Positions 23,655 through 30,623 of a stretch of DNA of 30,623 bases are shown piece by piece. Location: assembly GCA_023253905.1 (NCBI GenBank), contig JALREG010000211.1, forward strand, positions 1 through 30,623, read 5' to 3'. The stretch is from Burkholderiaceae bacterium. Its GTDB lineage: Bacteria; Pseudomonadota; Gammaproteobacteria; Burkholderiales; Burkholderiaceae. The position numbers and the translations under genes are program-made. Below the pieces are notes generated by a model. It was not told the DNA's origin. It did not search any database and saw only the letters and a program-made list of their open reading frames with translations. How positions within the stretch are numbered: position 1 is the stretch's first letter; the number at the start of each line of letters is the position of its first letter.

Positions 23655-24415
23655 GTCAACCCCTTTTGCAGGTTCGTGAGTTGCTCATGCAGTTTCAGGG
23701 CCTGACCGCGCTCGACCGGGTCAGTTTTGATGTCCACGGGGGAGCCATCACCTCGCTGATGGGTCCGAACGGCGCTGGTAAGACCACGCTCTTCAATTGC
23801 GTCACCGGCATGTATCGGCCCACGGCCGGGCGAGTTGAATTCGACGGACAGGACATCACCGCGAGGCGCGCCCACGACATCGCGCGCTGCGGTATCGCTC
23901 GTACCTTTCAGAATCTCGCCCTGTTCGGCGGTCTCAGCGTGCTTGATAACCTGCTGGTGGGAACGTATCTGCAGGGGCGATCAGGCCTCCTTCAGGGCGC
24001 CTTGCTGTCGCGCGCGGCGCGCCGCGAGCGAGCCGAGGGCGTGGCCGCGGCCCACCAGGTGCTGGACTACCTCGGTCTCACTGACTCGGCACATCTGTTG
24101 CCGGGGGAACTACCCTATGGCCGGCAGAAACAGCTGGAATTCGGGCGCGCCCTGATGCAGAAGTCCCGTCTGATTCTGCTTGATGAGCCCATGGCAGGGA
24201 TGAGCCAGTCAGAGAAGCAGGCCATGACCCAGTTGATCCTTCGGGTCCGCGCCGAGATGAATGTGAGCTTTCTGCTAGTCGAGCATGATGTGCCGGTCAT
24301 CATGGAGGTCTCCGACCACATCGTCGTACTCGACTTCGGAAAAAAAATCGCCGAAGGCAGTCCTGCTGCTGTGCAGGCCAACCCCGACGTGATCGCCGCC
24401 TATCTCGGGCAGTAA
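23651..24415 (+). CDS. livG: Liv-type ABC ATPase, LivG-like
   Basis: A 254-residue ATPase. Walker A GPNGAGKTT (38-46), ARTFQNLALF Q-loop, the LivG-type signature LPYGRQK (154-160) in place of LSGGQ, and Walker B LILLDEP (174-180) are visible. The signature form is normal for LivG. Start overlaps LivF by four bases. It is the last gene of the plus operon and converges on the Bug gene 15 bases away. I see no terminator hairpin in the gap. Confidence 0.93.
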   Translation: MSQPLLQVRELLMQFQGLTALDRVSFDVHGGAITSLMGPNGAGKTTLFNCVTGMYRPTAGRVEFDGQDITARRAHDIARCGIARTFQNLALFGGLSVLDNLLVGTYLQGRSGLLQGALLSRAARRERAEGVAAAHQVLDYLGLTDSAHLLPGELPYGRQKQLEFGRALMQKSRLILLDEPMAGMSQSEKQAMTQLILRVRAEMNVSFLLVEHDVPVIMEVSDHIVVLDFGKKIAEGSPAAVQANPDVIAAYLGQ

Positions 24416-24430
24416 CCCGAACGCCACGCG

Positions 24431-25501
24431 CTACTGGCGCTCGATCTTGCGACTGTCAATCACCCGCTGCCACTTACGCAACTCTGCAGCCACAAAACGA
24501 TTGATGTCCTCCACCGAGCCCGCCTGGGGTTCACCACCGAGGTCGATCAGACGACGGCTCATATCGGGCTGCGCGAGTGCAGCCCGAACCTGACTGTTGA
24601 GGTACTGAACGATGGGCTCAGGCGTGCCACCGGTAACACCCAGCGCAATAAAGGACACCACCTCGTAGCCCGGCAATGCCTCGGCCACGGTGGCGAGTTC
24701 GGGCATGACGGGATAACGATCGCGACTGGTTGCTGCGAGCGCACGCAATTTGCCGCTTTTGATGAATTGCAGCGACAAGGTGGGAGCTTCGAAGAGAAAG
24801 TCCACCCGCCCGGCGAGTGCCTCGCTCAGCGCCGTGGTGCCGCCACGCGTAGGAATATGGACGGTTTCAACGCCCGCCATGGCGTTCAGGAGTTCAACGG
24901 TGAGGTGTCCGATCGAGCCCACTCCCGAACTTGCATAGTTGAGCGCTCCCGGATGACGCCGGGCATGCGCCAGAAAGTCGGACAAGTTCGCATGCGGCGA
25001 CTGTGCCGGTACGTTCAGAATGAACGGATAGGACGTGACCATTGACACCATGGTCATGTCCTTGAGCGGATCGAAAGCGGGTTTGGCCGCCAGCGCGGCT
25101 GCCGCAGGATAGGCGCCAGTCACCAGCAGCAGGGTATACCCGTCAGGTTTCGCACGTGCGACCGCAGCCGCCCCCACCATGCCCCCTGCACCCGGCCGGT
25201 TTTCCACCACAACGGGCTTGCCTGTGAGATCGGTAAGCTTCTGTGCAAGTAATCGAGCCATGATGTCCGCTGACCCACCGGGCGCGAACGGGCATACCAG
25301 TGTGAGGGGACGTGCCGGATAAGCGCCAGGCAATGAATCCACGGAGGCGGCTTGAGACCAGGACAGGCCCGGCGCAAGAAAAAGAAACACGCCTGATAGC
25401 GCCGCTGCGCAGGACGTCCGACCCCGCGCGGCGGCCGTAATGACTGCCCACAGCGAGCATCGACGCAGAACGCGAGCAAGCAAACTTAAGGAAACGGTCA
25501 T
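24431..25501 (-). CDS. Bug/TctC-family periplasmic solute receptor
   Basis: A 356-residue Bug receptor, complete. YPARPLTLVCPFAPGGSADIMAR, ENRPGAGGMVGA and AKPDGYTLLLVTG are family signatures. The start is ATG 25501 with AGGAGCC upstream. The N-terminus is longer than usual (about 50 residues) and holds two hydrophobic stretches. The second (CAAALSGVFLFLAPG, ending near SWSQA) is the likely signal-peptide core. No TctA/TctB genes nearby. It is divergent from the VOC gene at 25693, so its ligand may relate to that unit, for example an amide or N-acyl compound; this is speculative. Confidence 0.92.
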   Translation of the reverse strand: MTVSLSLLARVLRRCSLWAVITAAARGRTSCAAALSGVFLFLAPGLSWSQAASVDSLPGAYPARPLTLVCPFAPGGSADIMARLLAQKLTDLTGKPVVVENRPGAGGMVGAAAVARAKPDGYTLLLVTGAYPAAAALAAKPAFDPLKDMTMVSMVTSYPFILNVPAQSPHANLSDFLAHARRHPGALNYASSGVGSIGHLTVELLNAMAGVETVHIPTRGGTTALSEALAGRVDFLFEAPTLSLQFIKSGKLRALAATSRDRYPVMPELATVAEALPGYEVVSFIALGVTGGTPEPIVQYLNSQVRAALAQPDMSRRLIDLGGEPQAGSVEDINRFVAAELRKWQRVIDSRKIERQ

Positions 25502-25692
25502 AGCGTGGGCTCCTGTCGTGGTGAGGCAGGCACCGCCCGCCATCCCCCGGTTTCGGAAGGGCGGGCCCGGCCGCCTGCATCGAAGGCCGGGAGGCGCTAG
25601 GATAAAGGATTGCCTATCCGCAACGATCCCGTCTGCGGTATTGGGCTTCCAGCCGACTCGGTCACCCAACATTTAACCCATCTATTTTTCCC
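25502..25692. other. 191-base divergent intergenic region
   Basis: The gap lies between the Bug gene (minus) and the VOC gene (plus) and must hold their promoters. I see a GGATA-N10-TATCC inverted repeat at 25600-25619 but no convincing -35/-10 pair on either strand. An ACCCA direct repeat occurs at 25664-25668 and 25676-25680. The plus-strand gene has no visible Shine-Dalgarno before its ATG (the ten bases are pyrimidine-rich), so a leaderless or atypical start is possible. Confidence 0.4.
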
Positions 25693-26925
25693 ATGAACGC
25701 ACCCGAATTTCATCCCGTAAGCGTTGACGGCGTTCGTCTCCCCCGCCCTTTCCAGATCAGGCGGCTCGGTCACTTTGGCATCAACGTTGCCTCAGTTGAG
25801 CGCGCGATTGACTTCTACGGACGACTGCTCGGTTTTGAGATTTCCGACCAGCTGGATTTTGGCCCTCGCCTCACGCCCGAAGCCCGCGCCGAGGTAGGCC
25901 CCACCGTGGGACTCTTCACACGTCACGGAACCGATCATCATTCCTTCGTCCTCTTTCCCCAGGCGGCGGTCCACGCAAGCAACCCCCACTACCGCGCCTA
26001 TCCTCGCGTGAATATCAATCAGATCACCTGGCAGGTCGGAAGTCTTCGCGAAGTCGTTCAGGGGCTGGGATGGTTTGAATCCCAGGGCGCGAAGATCATG
26101 CGAGCCGGACGCGACACACCAGGCTCAAACTGGCACTTCTACCCCGCCGATCCGGCCGGTCACATCAACGAGCTTTACTATGGCATCGAGCAGATCGGCT
26201 GGTCGGGGCACTCCAAGCCTGTAGCGGTACACGACATCCGCTACACCCAGCCGCCGCAACTGCCGCACCGATCGGAGTTCGATGAGGTGAACCAGGCGAT
26301 CGCGAAGGGCGTGAATCTCGCGAGCGGCTATCGCCGGGCAGCCGGTCCCCCGGAAACCCATGATGTGGGCGGCGTGCTGCTACCGCGTCCCTTCAAGGTT
26401 GTGAAACTCGGGCCGGTCCGATTGTTTGTTGATGACATGGTGCAGGCCCTGCGTTTTTATCGCGACCTGATGGGGCTTGCGCTCACCGAAACCGCTGAAG
26501 TGCTGGGAGAGAATTGCCACTTCCTCCGGGCAAACACCGAGCACCACTCGCTCGCGCTCTATCCAGAGTCGCTGCGCGGCAAGCTTGGCGTCACACACAA
26601 TCAGAGCCTCGCCGGATTCGGACTACAGGTGGGCTCCTACGATCAGCTTCGGCGTGCTGTCGCGTTCCTCGAGGACCAAGGCTGTACGCGTCTCGACCTG
26701 CCCCAATCGGTTTCCCCAGGGGTTGGCCATCACATCTGGCTGCAAGATCCAGACGGCAACGCGGTGCAGCTTTTTTGGGAAATGGAGCAGATCGGCTGGA
26801 GTGGTCTGCCCTGCCCCGCCGAGCAACGCCGCGTATGGTCAGGCGACCCGTCCGATTGGCCCGAGGTGATCGATCCCCGGACCGACAGCTTCATGGGCGA
26901 GGTGTTCCTCGGCCCGATCAACTAG
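25693..26925 (+). CDS. two-domain VOC protein (extradiol-dioxygenase-like)
   Basis: A 410-residue vicinal-oxygen-chelate protein with two homologous halves, each closing with an EQIGWSG segment (166-172 and 364-370). In the N-terminal half, His27 (LGHFGINV), His82 or His83 (DHHSFVLF) and Glu160 (HINELYYG) form a plausible 2-His-1-Glu metal site. In the C-terminal half the matching positions are Pro240, His283 and Gln358, so only one ligand remains. In classical type I extradiol dioxygenases the active site is in the C-terminal domain, so this is the reverse. It may cleave a catechol-type or similar ring, or do other VOC chemistry. The start is ATG 25693. It precedes the amidohydrolase by 14 bases. 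Confidence 0.85.
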   Translation: MNAPEFHPVSVDGVRLPRPFQIRRLGHFGINVASVERAIDFYGRLLGFEISDQLDFGPRLTPEARAEVGPTVGLFTRHGTDHHSFVLFPQAAVHASNPHYRAYPRVNINQITWQVGSLREVVQGLGWFESQGAKIMRAGRDTPGSNWHFYPADPAGHINELYYGIEQIGWSGHSKPVAVHDIRYTQPPQLPHRSEFDEVNQAIAKGVNLASGYRRAAGPPETHDVGGVLLPRPFKVVKLGPVRLFVDDMVQALRFYRDLMGLALTETAEVLGENCHFLRANTEHHSLALYPESLRGKLGVTHNQSLAGFGLQVGSYDQLRRAVAFLEDQGCTRLDLPQSVSPGVGHHIWLQDPDGNAVQLFWEMEQIGWSGLPCPAEQRRVWSGDPSDWPEVIDPRTDSFMGEVFLGPIN

Positions 26926-26939
26926 CCCGCGAAACGCCG

Positions 26940-28556
26940 ATGAACTGTGACATTCTGATTCGCGGCGGAACGGTCTATGACGGCTCTGGTGCGCCTGGCC
27001 GGATCGCCGACGTGGCAGTTGACCAAGGCCGGATCCTGGCTGTGGAAGCGGGGCTGAACGTCCATGCCTCTCGCGTGATCGACGCCACCGGGTTAGCTGT
27101 GACGCCAGGTTTCATCGATATCAAGACCCACTCCGACTTCACGCTTCCGATCAATCCGCGCGCTGAAAGCAAACTCCGCCAGGGCGTCACTACCGAAATC
27201 ATTGGCCACTGCGGGTTTTCGGTCGCGCCCTGCCTGCCGGGCAAGGTGCAGTTACTTGCCGACTACCTGAACCCGAGCGCGCCGTGGCTGCCGTTTCGCG
27301 AAATGGGTTTTGCCGAGTATCTCGACAGCTTTCCGCCCACTTCGGTCAACGCGGGCATGCTGGTGGGCCATAACACGCTCCGGCTCATGGTGATGGGCAT
27401 GGCCCAGCGTGGCCCCAGCGCAGCCGAGCTGCAGGCCATGATCGCGCTCCTCGATGAGGGTCTCGCGGCTGGAGCCCTTGGTATGTCGAGCGGGCTTTTC
27501 ACCTCACCCGGTTCCTACGCGCAGCCTGAGGAGATCCTCGCGCTCGCCAGGCGACTGGAGCTTACCCAAGCGGCCTACTTCACCCATCTGCGCGATGAAT
27601 CCAACGGTGTACTGTCGGCGCTCGACGAAGCCATCGATATCGGGCGCGCCTGCCGGATCCATGTCCAGGTCGTTCACTTCAAGTGCTCGGGTCTCGACAA
27701 TTGGGGACAGACGCAAACCGCCCTGGCCCGAATGCAGGCCGCGCGGAACGAGGGCATCGACATTGATTGCGACGCCTATCCCTACACGGCCGGCAGCAAC
27801 CCTCTCAAGAACATCCTGCCTCAGTGGGTTCAGGCAGGCGGTGTCGATGCCATGCTCGAACGCCTGCAACTGCCCGAAACGCGCACACGAATTCGCGAGG
27901 AGGTCGCGCGCGACGGGCTCAACAACTGGGGGCGTATCGAGTCCTGGGAGGCCGTTCGCATTTCGATCACTCCGCGCCAGCCTGAACACGCTGGCAAGAC
28001 CATCGCAGCGCTCGCCGCTCAGCGCGGGCTGGATCCGGTTGATGCGCTTTGCGACTTTCTGATCGATGACCGTGGCGGCACGCGAGTGCTTGTCACCTCG
28101 ATTTCGGAAGACGACGTTCGCCACCTGATCCGCTCAGATTCTGCGCTGGTGGGCTCCGACGGTAACTGTGTGGCCGACTATGGCGTGGTCAGCCAGGGCA
28201 TGCCCCACCCGCGCTTTTATGGCACCTTCCCGCGCGTACTGGGCCGCTATGTTCATCGCGAACGCGTTACCAGCCTCGAGCATGCGATCTTCAAGATGAC
28301 GGGCGCGACAGCCCGCGCCTTACGGCTGCGCGACCGCGGCCTTCTGAAACCGGGACTGGCTGCCGACATCACGCTATTTGAGCCGCAGGTGTTCCTGGAC
28401 CTCTCCACCTATGAGGAGCCGCACCGCTACCCGGCGGGCGAGCGAACAACGGTGCTGGTCAACGGCGAGGTCGTGATCGACGAAGCGCGCCACACGGGCG
28501 CTCTGCCAGGAAGGGTCCTGCGTCGGGCGACGGACGGCAGCGTCGGACTCAGCTGA
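26940..28556 (+). CDS. D-aminoacylase-like amidohydrolase
   Basis: A 538-residue metal-dependent amidohydrolase close to N-acyl-D-amino-acid deacylase in layout. The bridging-type Cys91 (IIGHCGFSVAP), His216 (YFTHLRDE), His246 (VVHFKCSG) and Asp407 (VGSDGNC) are present. The first His of the usual HxH pair is replaced: PGFIDIKTHSDF has Lys62, with only His64 left. The well-characterised D-aminoacylase holds its tight zinc through the Cys and the two later His, so one-metal catalysis is still feasible. I recall this IKTHSDF form in other annotated family members, so it may define a subfamily. The start is ATG 26940. The open frame upstream only shadows the VOC gene. Tail overlaps the opposing gene by eight bases. 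Confidence 0.87.
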   Translation: MNCDILIRGGTVYDGSGAPGRIADVAVDQGRILAVEAGLNVHASRVIDATGLAVTPGFIDIKTHSDFTLPINPRAESKLRQGVTTEIIGHCGFSVAPCLPGKVQLLADYLNPSAPWLPFREMGFAEYLDSFPPTSVNAGMLVGHNTLRLMVMGMAQRGPSAAELQAMIALLDEGLAAGALGMSSGLFTSPGSYAQPEEILALARRLELTQAAYFTHLRDESNGVLSALDEAIDIGRACRIHVQVVHFKCSGLDNWGQTQTALARMQAARNEGIDIDCDAYPYTAGSNPLKNILPQWVQAGGVDAMLERLQLPETRTRIREEVARDGLNNWGRIESWEAVRISITPRQPEHAGKTIAALAAQRGLDPVDALCDFLIDDRGGTRVLVTSISEDDVRHLIRSDSALVGSDGNCVADYGVVSQGMPHPRFYGTFPRVLGRYVHRERVTSLEHAIFKMTGATARALRLRDRGLLKPGLAADITLFEPQVFLDLSTYEEPHRYPAGERTTVLVNGEVVIDEARHTGALPGRVLRRATDGSVGLS

Positions 28557-29955
28557 CCGGCCACAACCCTTTCAGAAGTTTTTTCATGTCCAGACGCGAG
28601 GCGATACGCCGCGACGCTTCGCCCACCTGGCGCATCAGCGCATCGTGATCCAAACGAGTAAGGCGGCCGTCTTTAAGCACCTGCTCCCCCGCGATGAACA
28701 CGTCTCGGACGCTGCTACCTGTTGCGCTGTAGACCAGATTCGACACCGGGTTGTAAAGCGGCTGCCATTCGGGCTGCATGGCATCAAACAGCACGAAATC
28801 GGCCTCCTTGCCCACTTCAATCGAGCCGATGCGGTTCTCCAGGCCCACGCCGCGAGCCCCGTTGATGGTCGCCATCTCGACGGCGAGCTCGGGCGGCATC
28901 ACGCGCGGATTCATTCGTACCTCTTTGTAGAGGCAGGCCGCCATGCGCATTTCCTGCGTCATATCGACCACCCCGGAGCTCGCATGATCCGAACCCAGGC
29001 TGACGTTGACGCCCATCGCCATCAGTTCCGGGTGCTTACCCACCGACATGTAACCGTAGCCATTGTGGAGCGACGACGACGGGCTGCAGACCAGGGTGGG
29101 CTTTCGTTTGACCAGTAGCGCGAGTTCCTGTGGCTCAAGCCATCCCGAGTGAACCAGGATCATGTTTTCGTCCAGCACACCCAGGGCTTCCAGGCGCTCG
29201 ATCTCCGCCTTGCCCGATGCGGCCAGGCTTGCGTCATGAGTCTGATAGCTGAAGCAGGCATGGGTCTGGAGCTTGACCTGGTGCCTGTTGGCGAGATCCT
29301 TCAGTCCGGTGATCAGTTCGTCGCTCGCGTTGTTCATACCGCGAAACGACGCAGACAGCGTGAGCCGGCCGTGGTGACGCCCCAGATAGCGTTCGAACAG
29401 GGCTTCGGTTTTCTCCAGGCAGGCCTCGGTTGACTCGATCATGCTGGCCGGCAAGAGCCCCATGACCGAGCGCGTCTTGTCGAAGCACGAACAGGCTGCG
29501 ACCAGCCGCATGCCGGTCGACATGACCGAAGCGATGGTGGCATCGGGGTGATAGTTGCCAGGATCCGTAAAGCAGGTGACCCCGTGCCGCAGCAGTTCAA
29601 GGGCTGCGAAGGCCGAACTGACCTCAACGTCTTCGCGCGTGTTCGCCGCCTCATACGGATACATGTGCTCGAAGAGAAACTGCTGGGCATTCGCCTCATC
29701 GGCGAGTCCTCGTGATAGCTGGAACGACGCATGCAGATGGTTATCAATGAGCCCAGGGGTGACCACGCAGCCGCGCGCGCTGACCGAGGTTCGCGGCTGC
29801 CACTGCGCGCGTAGCGCGTCAGACTTCCCCACGGCAACAAACCGTCCGCCCTGAACAGCGAGCGCCGCATCGCGAATCACCCGGCGCTCGGGATCCACGC
29901 TGATCAGCCAGTCGATATCTGTGACCAGCAGGTCACAGTCTTGGGGAGTGAACAT
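28549..29955 (-). CDS. amidohydrolase, deaminase/chlorohydrolase-like subgroup
   Basis: A 468-residue cytosolic amidohydrolase of the SAH-deaminase/TrzN-type subgroup. Metal ligands are clear: His73 and His75 (NHLH), His232 (LQTHACF), His269 (LVHSGWL) and Asp323 (LGSDHASSG). The general acid/base Glu expected three residues after the third His (H-x-x-E) is absent. The sequence is THACFSY, with Phe235 there. SDHASSG also differs from the usual SDGAASN. A deamination reaction therefore should not be assumed; other hydrolytic chemistry is more likely. The ATG at 29955 has GGAGCC about seven bases upstream. It follows a Bug gene by 23 bases on the same strand, suggesting a transported substrate. 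Confidence 0.9.
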   Translation of the reverse strand: MFTPQDCDLLVTDIDWLISVDPERRVIRDAALAVQGGRFVAVGKSDALRAQWQPRTSVSARGCVVTPGLIDNHLHASFQLSRGLADEANAQQFLFEHMYPYEAANTREDVEVSSAFAALELLRHGVTCFTDPGNYHPDATIASVMSTGMRLVAACSCFDKTRSVMGLLPASMIESTEACLEKTEALFERYLGRHHGRLTLSASFRGMNNASDELITGLKDLANRHQVKLQTHACFSYQTHDASLAASGKAEIERLEALGVLDENMILVHSGWLEPQELALLVKRKPTLVCSPSSSLHNGYGYMSVGKHPELMAMGVNVSLGSDHASSGVVDMTQEMRMAACLYKEVRMNPRVMPPELAVEMATINGARGVGLENRIGSIEVGKEADFVLFDAMQPEWQPLYNPVSNLVYSATGSSVRDVFIAGEQVLKDGRLTRLDHDALMRQVGEASRRIASRLDMKKLLKGLWPVS

Positions 29956-29978
29956 GGAGGCAGGCTCCGGCAGGCGGC

Positions 29979-30623
29979 TCAGTCAGCCTTGATGTTGTTT
30001 TCGCGAATGAGTTTTCCCCAACGCTCGTAATCGCGCCGGACCAGTGTTGCGAACGCGTCAGCACCCAGCGCGGAGGGCTCCAAGCCCAGCTCCCGCAGGC
30101 GGGTGGCCATGTCAGGGGAGGTCACTGCGGCATTGATCGCTTCTGAAAGCTGCGCGATCACCTCACGCGGCGTTCCCGATGGCGCGAACACCCCGTGCCA
30201 GCCCTGCGCGCCCGACCCGGGGAACAGACTGTCCATGGTCGGTACCGCTGGGAGGCTGGCAAGCGGCGCGGGGCTACTGGTAAGAAGCGGGCGCAGCCGC
30301 CCAGCCTGAACCATAGGAAGCATGCCCAGTGTGGTGTCGAACAGCAGATCAACCTCGCCAGAGAGCAGCGCCTGCATCGCGGGCGCATTGCCCTTGTAGG
30401 GGATGTGCTGGATCTGAATGCCGGCGGCCGATCGCAGGAGCTCGACATACATGTGCTGGCCAGAACCCATACCCGCGCTTGCATAGTTCAGTTTGCCGGG
30501 GTCTTTACGCGCCAGCTGCACCAGATCCTGCATCGACTGGATACTCGACTTGGCATTGACCGCGAGCACATAGTCGAAGGTGGTGACTCGCGCCACTGGG
30601 GTGAGGTCGCGAAAAATATCGTA
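29979..30623 (-). CDS. Bug/TctC-family solute receptor (5' end cut by window)
   Basis: A C-terminal part of 214 residues. The frame stays open to the window edge, beginning YDIFRDLTPVARVT, typical of the middle of Bug proteins. NYASAGMGSGQHMYVELL, IQHIPYKGNAPAMQALLSG and GVFAPSGTP confirm the family. About 110 N-terminal residues, including the signal peptide, lie outside. It is the gene upstream of the amidohydrolase at 28549, so the two likely form an uptake-and-hydrolysis pair. Confidence 0.9.
   Translation of the reverse strand, partial: YDIFRDLTPVARVTTFDYVLAVNAKSSIQSMQDLVQLARKDPGKLNYASAGMGSGQHMYVELLRSAAGIQIQHIPYKGNAPAMQALLSGEVDLLFDTTLGMLPMVQAGRLRPLLTSSPAPLASLPAVPTMDSLFPGSGAQGWHGVFAPSGTPREVIAQLSEAINAAVTSPDMATRLRELGLEPSALGADAFATLVRRDYERWGKLIRENNIKAD

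Noticed and set aside
25600..25619. GGATA-N10-TATCC as a definite regulator-binding site
   Set aside because: The arms are only five bases with a long spacer, and no regulator gene is adjacent. Chance occurrence is plausible.
1..30623. Mobile elements, CRISPR, tRNA and riboswitches
   Set aside because: No transposase or integrase frame, spaced repeats, tRNA-like fold or long untranslated leader was seen. Gaps are all short.

Overview
The window is a dense catabolic region of a GC-rich proteobacterium, most likely a betaproteobacterium of the Burkholderiales. The main pointer is three Bug/TctC-type tricarboxylate solute receptors in 30 kb, an expansion typical of that group. Liv-type ABC transport and tight overlapping operons fit but are less specific. 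I see no tRNA, rRNA, insertion sequence, integrase or CRISPR array. Every gap between genes is under 200 bases.

Left arm, minus strand (6082 down to 1). One likely operon runs acyl-CoA ligase, two short MaoC/hot-dog proteins, a crotonase, then cobalt-type nitrile hydratase alpha, beta and accessory/metallochaperone genes, and a Bug receptor cut by the window edge. It looks like a route for activating a carboxylic acid and beta-oxidising it, joined to a nitrile-to-amide step. No amidase is in the window.

Centre, plus strand (6204-24415). A long divergent run holds Baeyer-Villiger monooxygenase (BVMO) 1, a short-chain dehydrogenase (SDR), a TetR regulator, 3-hydroxyacyl-CoA dehydrogenase, acyl-CoA dehydrogenase, acyl-CoA ligase, a double NTF2/SnoaL-like protein, enoyl-CoA hydratase, a second SDR, BVMO 2, an HSL-type esterase, BVMO 3, and a complete Liv-type ABC importer (receptor, two permeases, two ATPases). 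The inferred logic is import, alcohol-to-ketone oxidation (SDRs), oxygen insertion to a lactone or ester (BVMOs), hydrolysis (esterase), CoA activation and beta-oxidation. The substrate would be a cyclic or polycyclic ketone such as a terpenoid or alicyclic compound. Its identity cannot be read from sequence. No thiolase or aldehyde dehydrogenase is present here.

The 121-base gap between the two arms (6083-6203) contains two overlapping sigma70-like promoters facing opposite ways and a 14-base inverted repeat placed to control both. The TetR protein at 8701 is the obvious candidate ligand.

Right arm (24431-30623). A minus-strand Bug receptor is divergent from a plus-strand pair (a two-domain VOC/extradiol-dioxygenase-like protein and a D-aminoacylase-like amidohydrolase). 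These converge on a minus-strand pair (a deaminase/chlorohydrolase-like amidohydrolase and a partial Bug receptor). Several enzymes carry changes at expected catalytic residues: the crotonase, both MaoC proteins, the first CoA ligase, the acyl-CoA dehydrogenase, the VOC protein and both amidohydrolases. These are the strongest leads for unusual chemistry.
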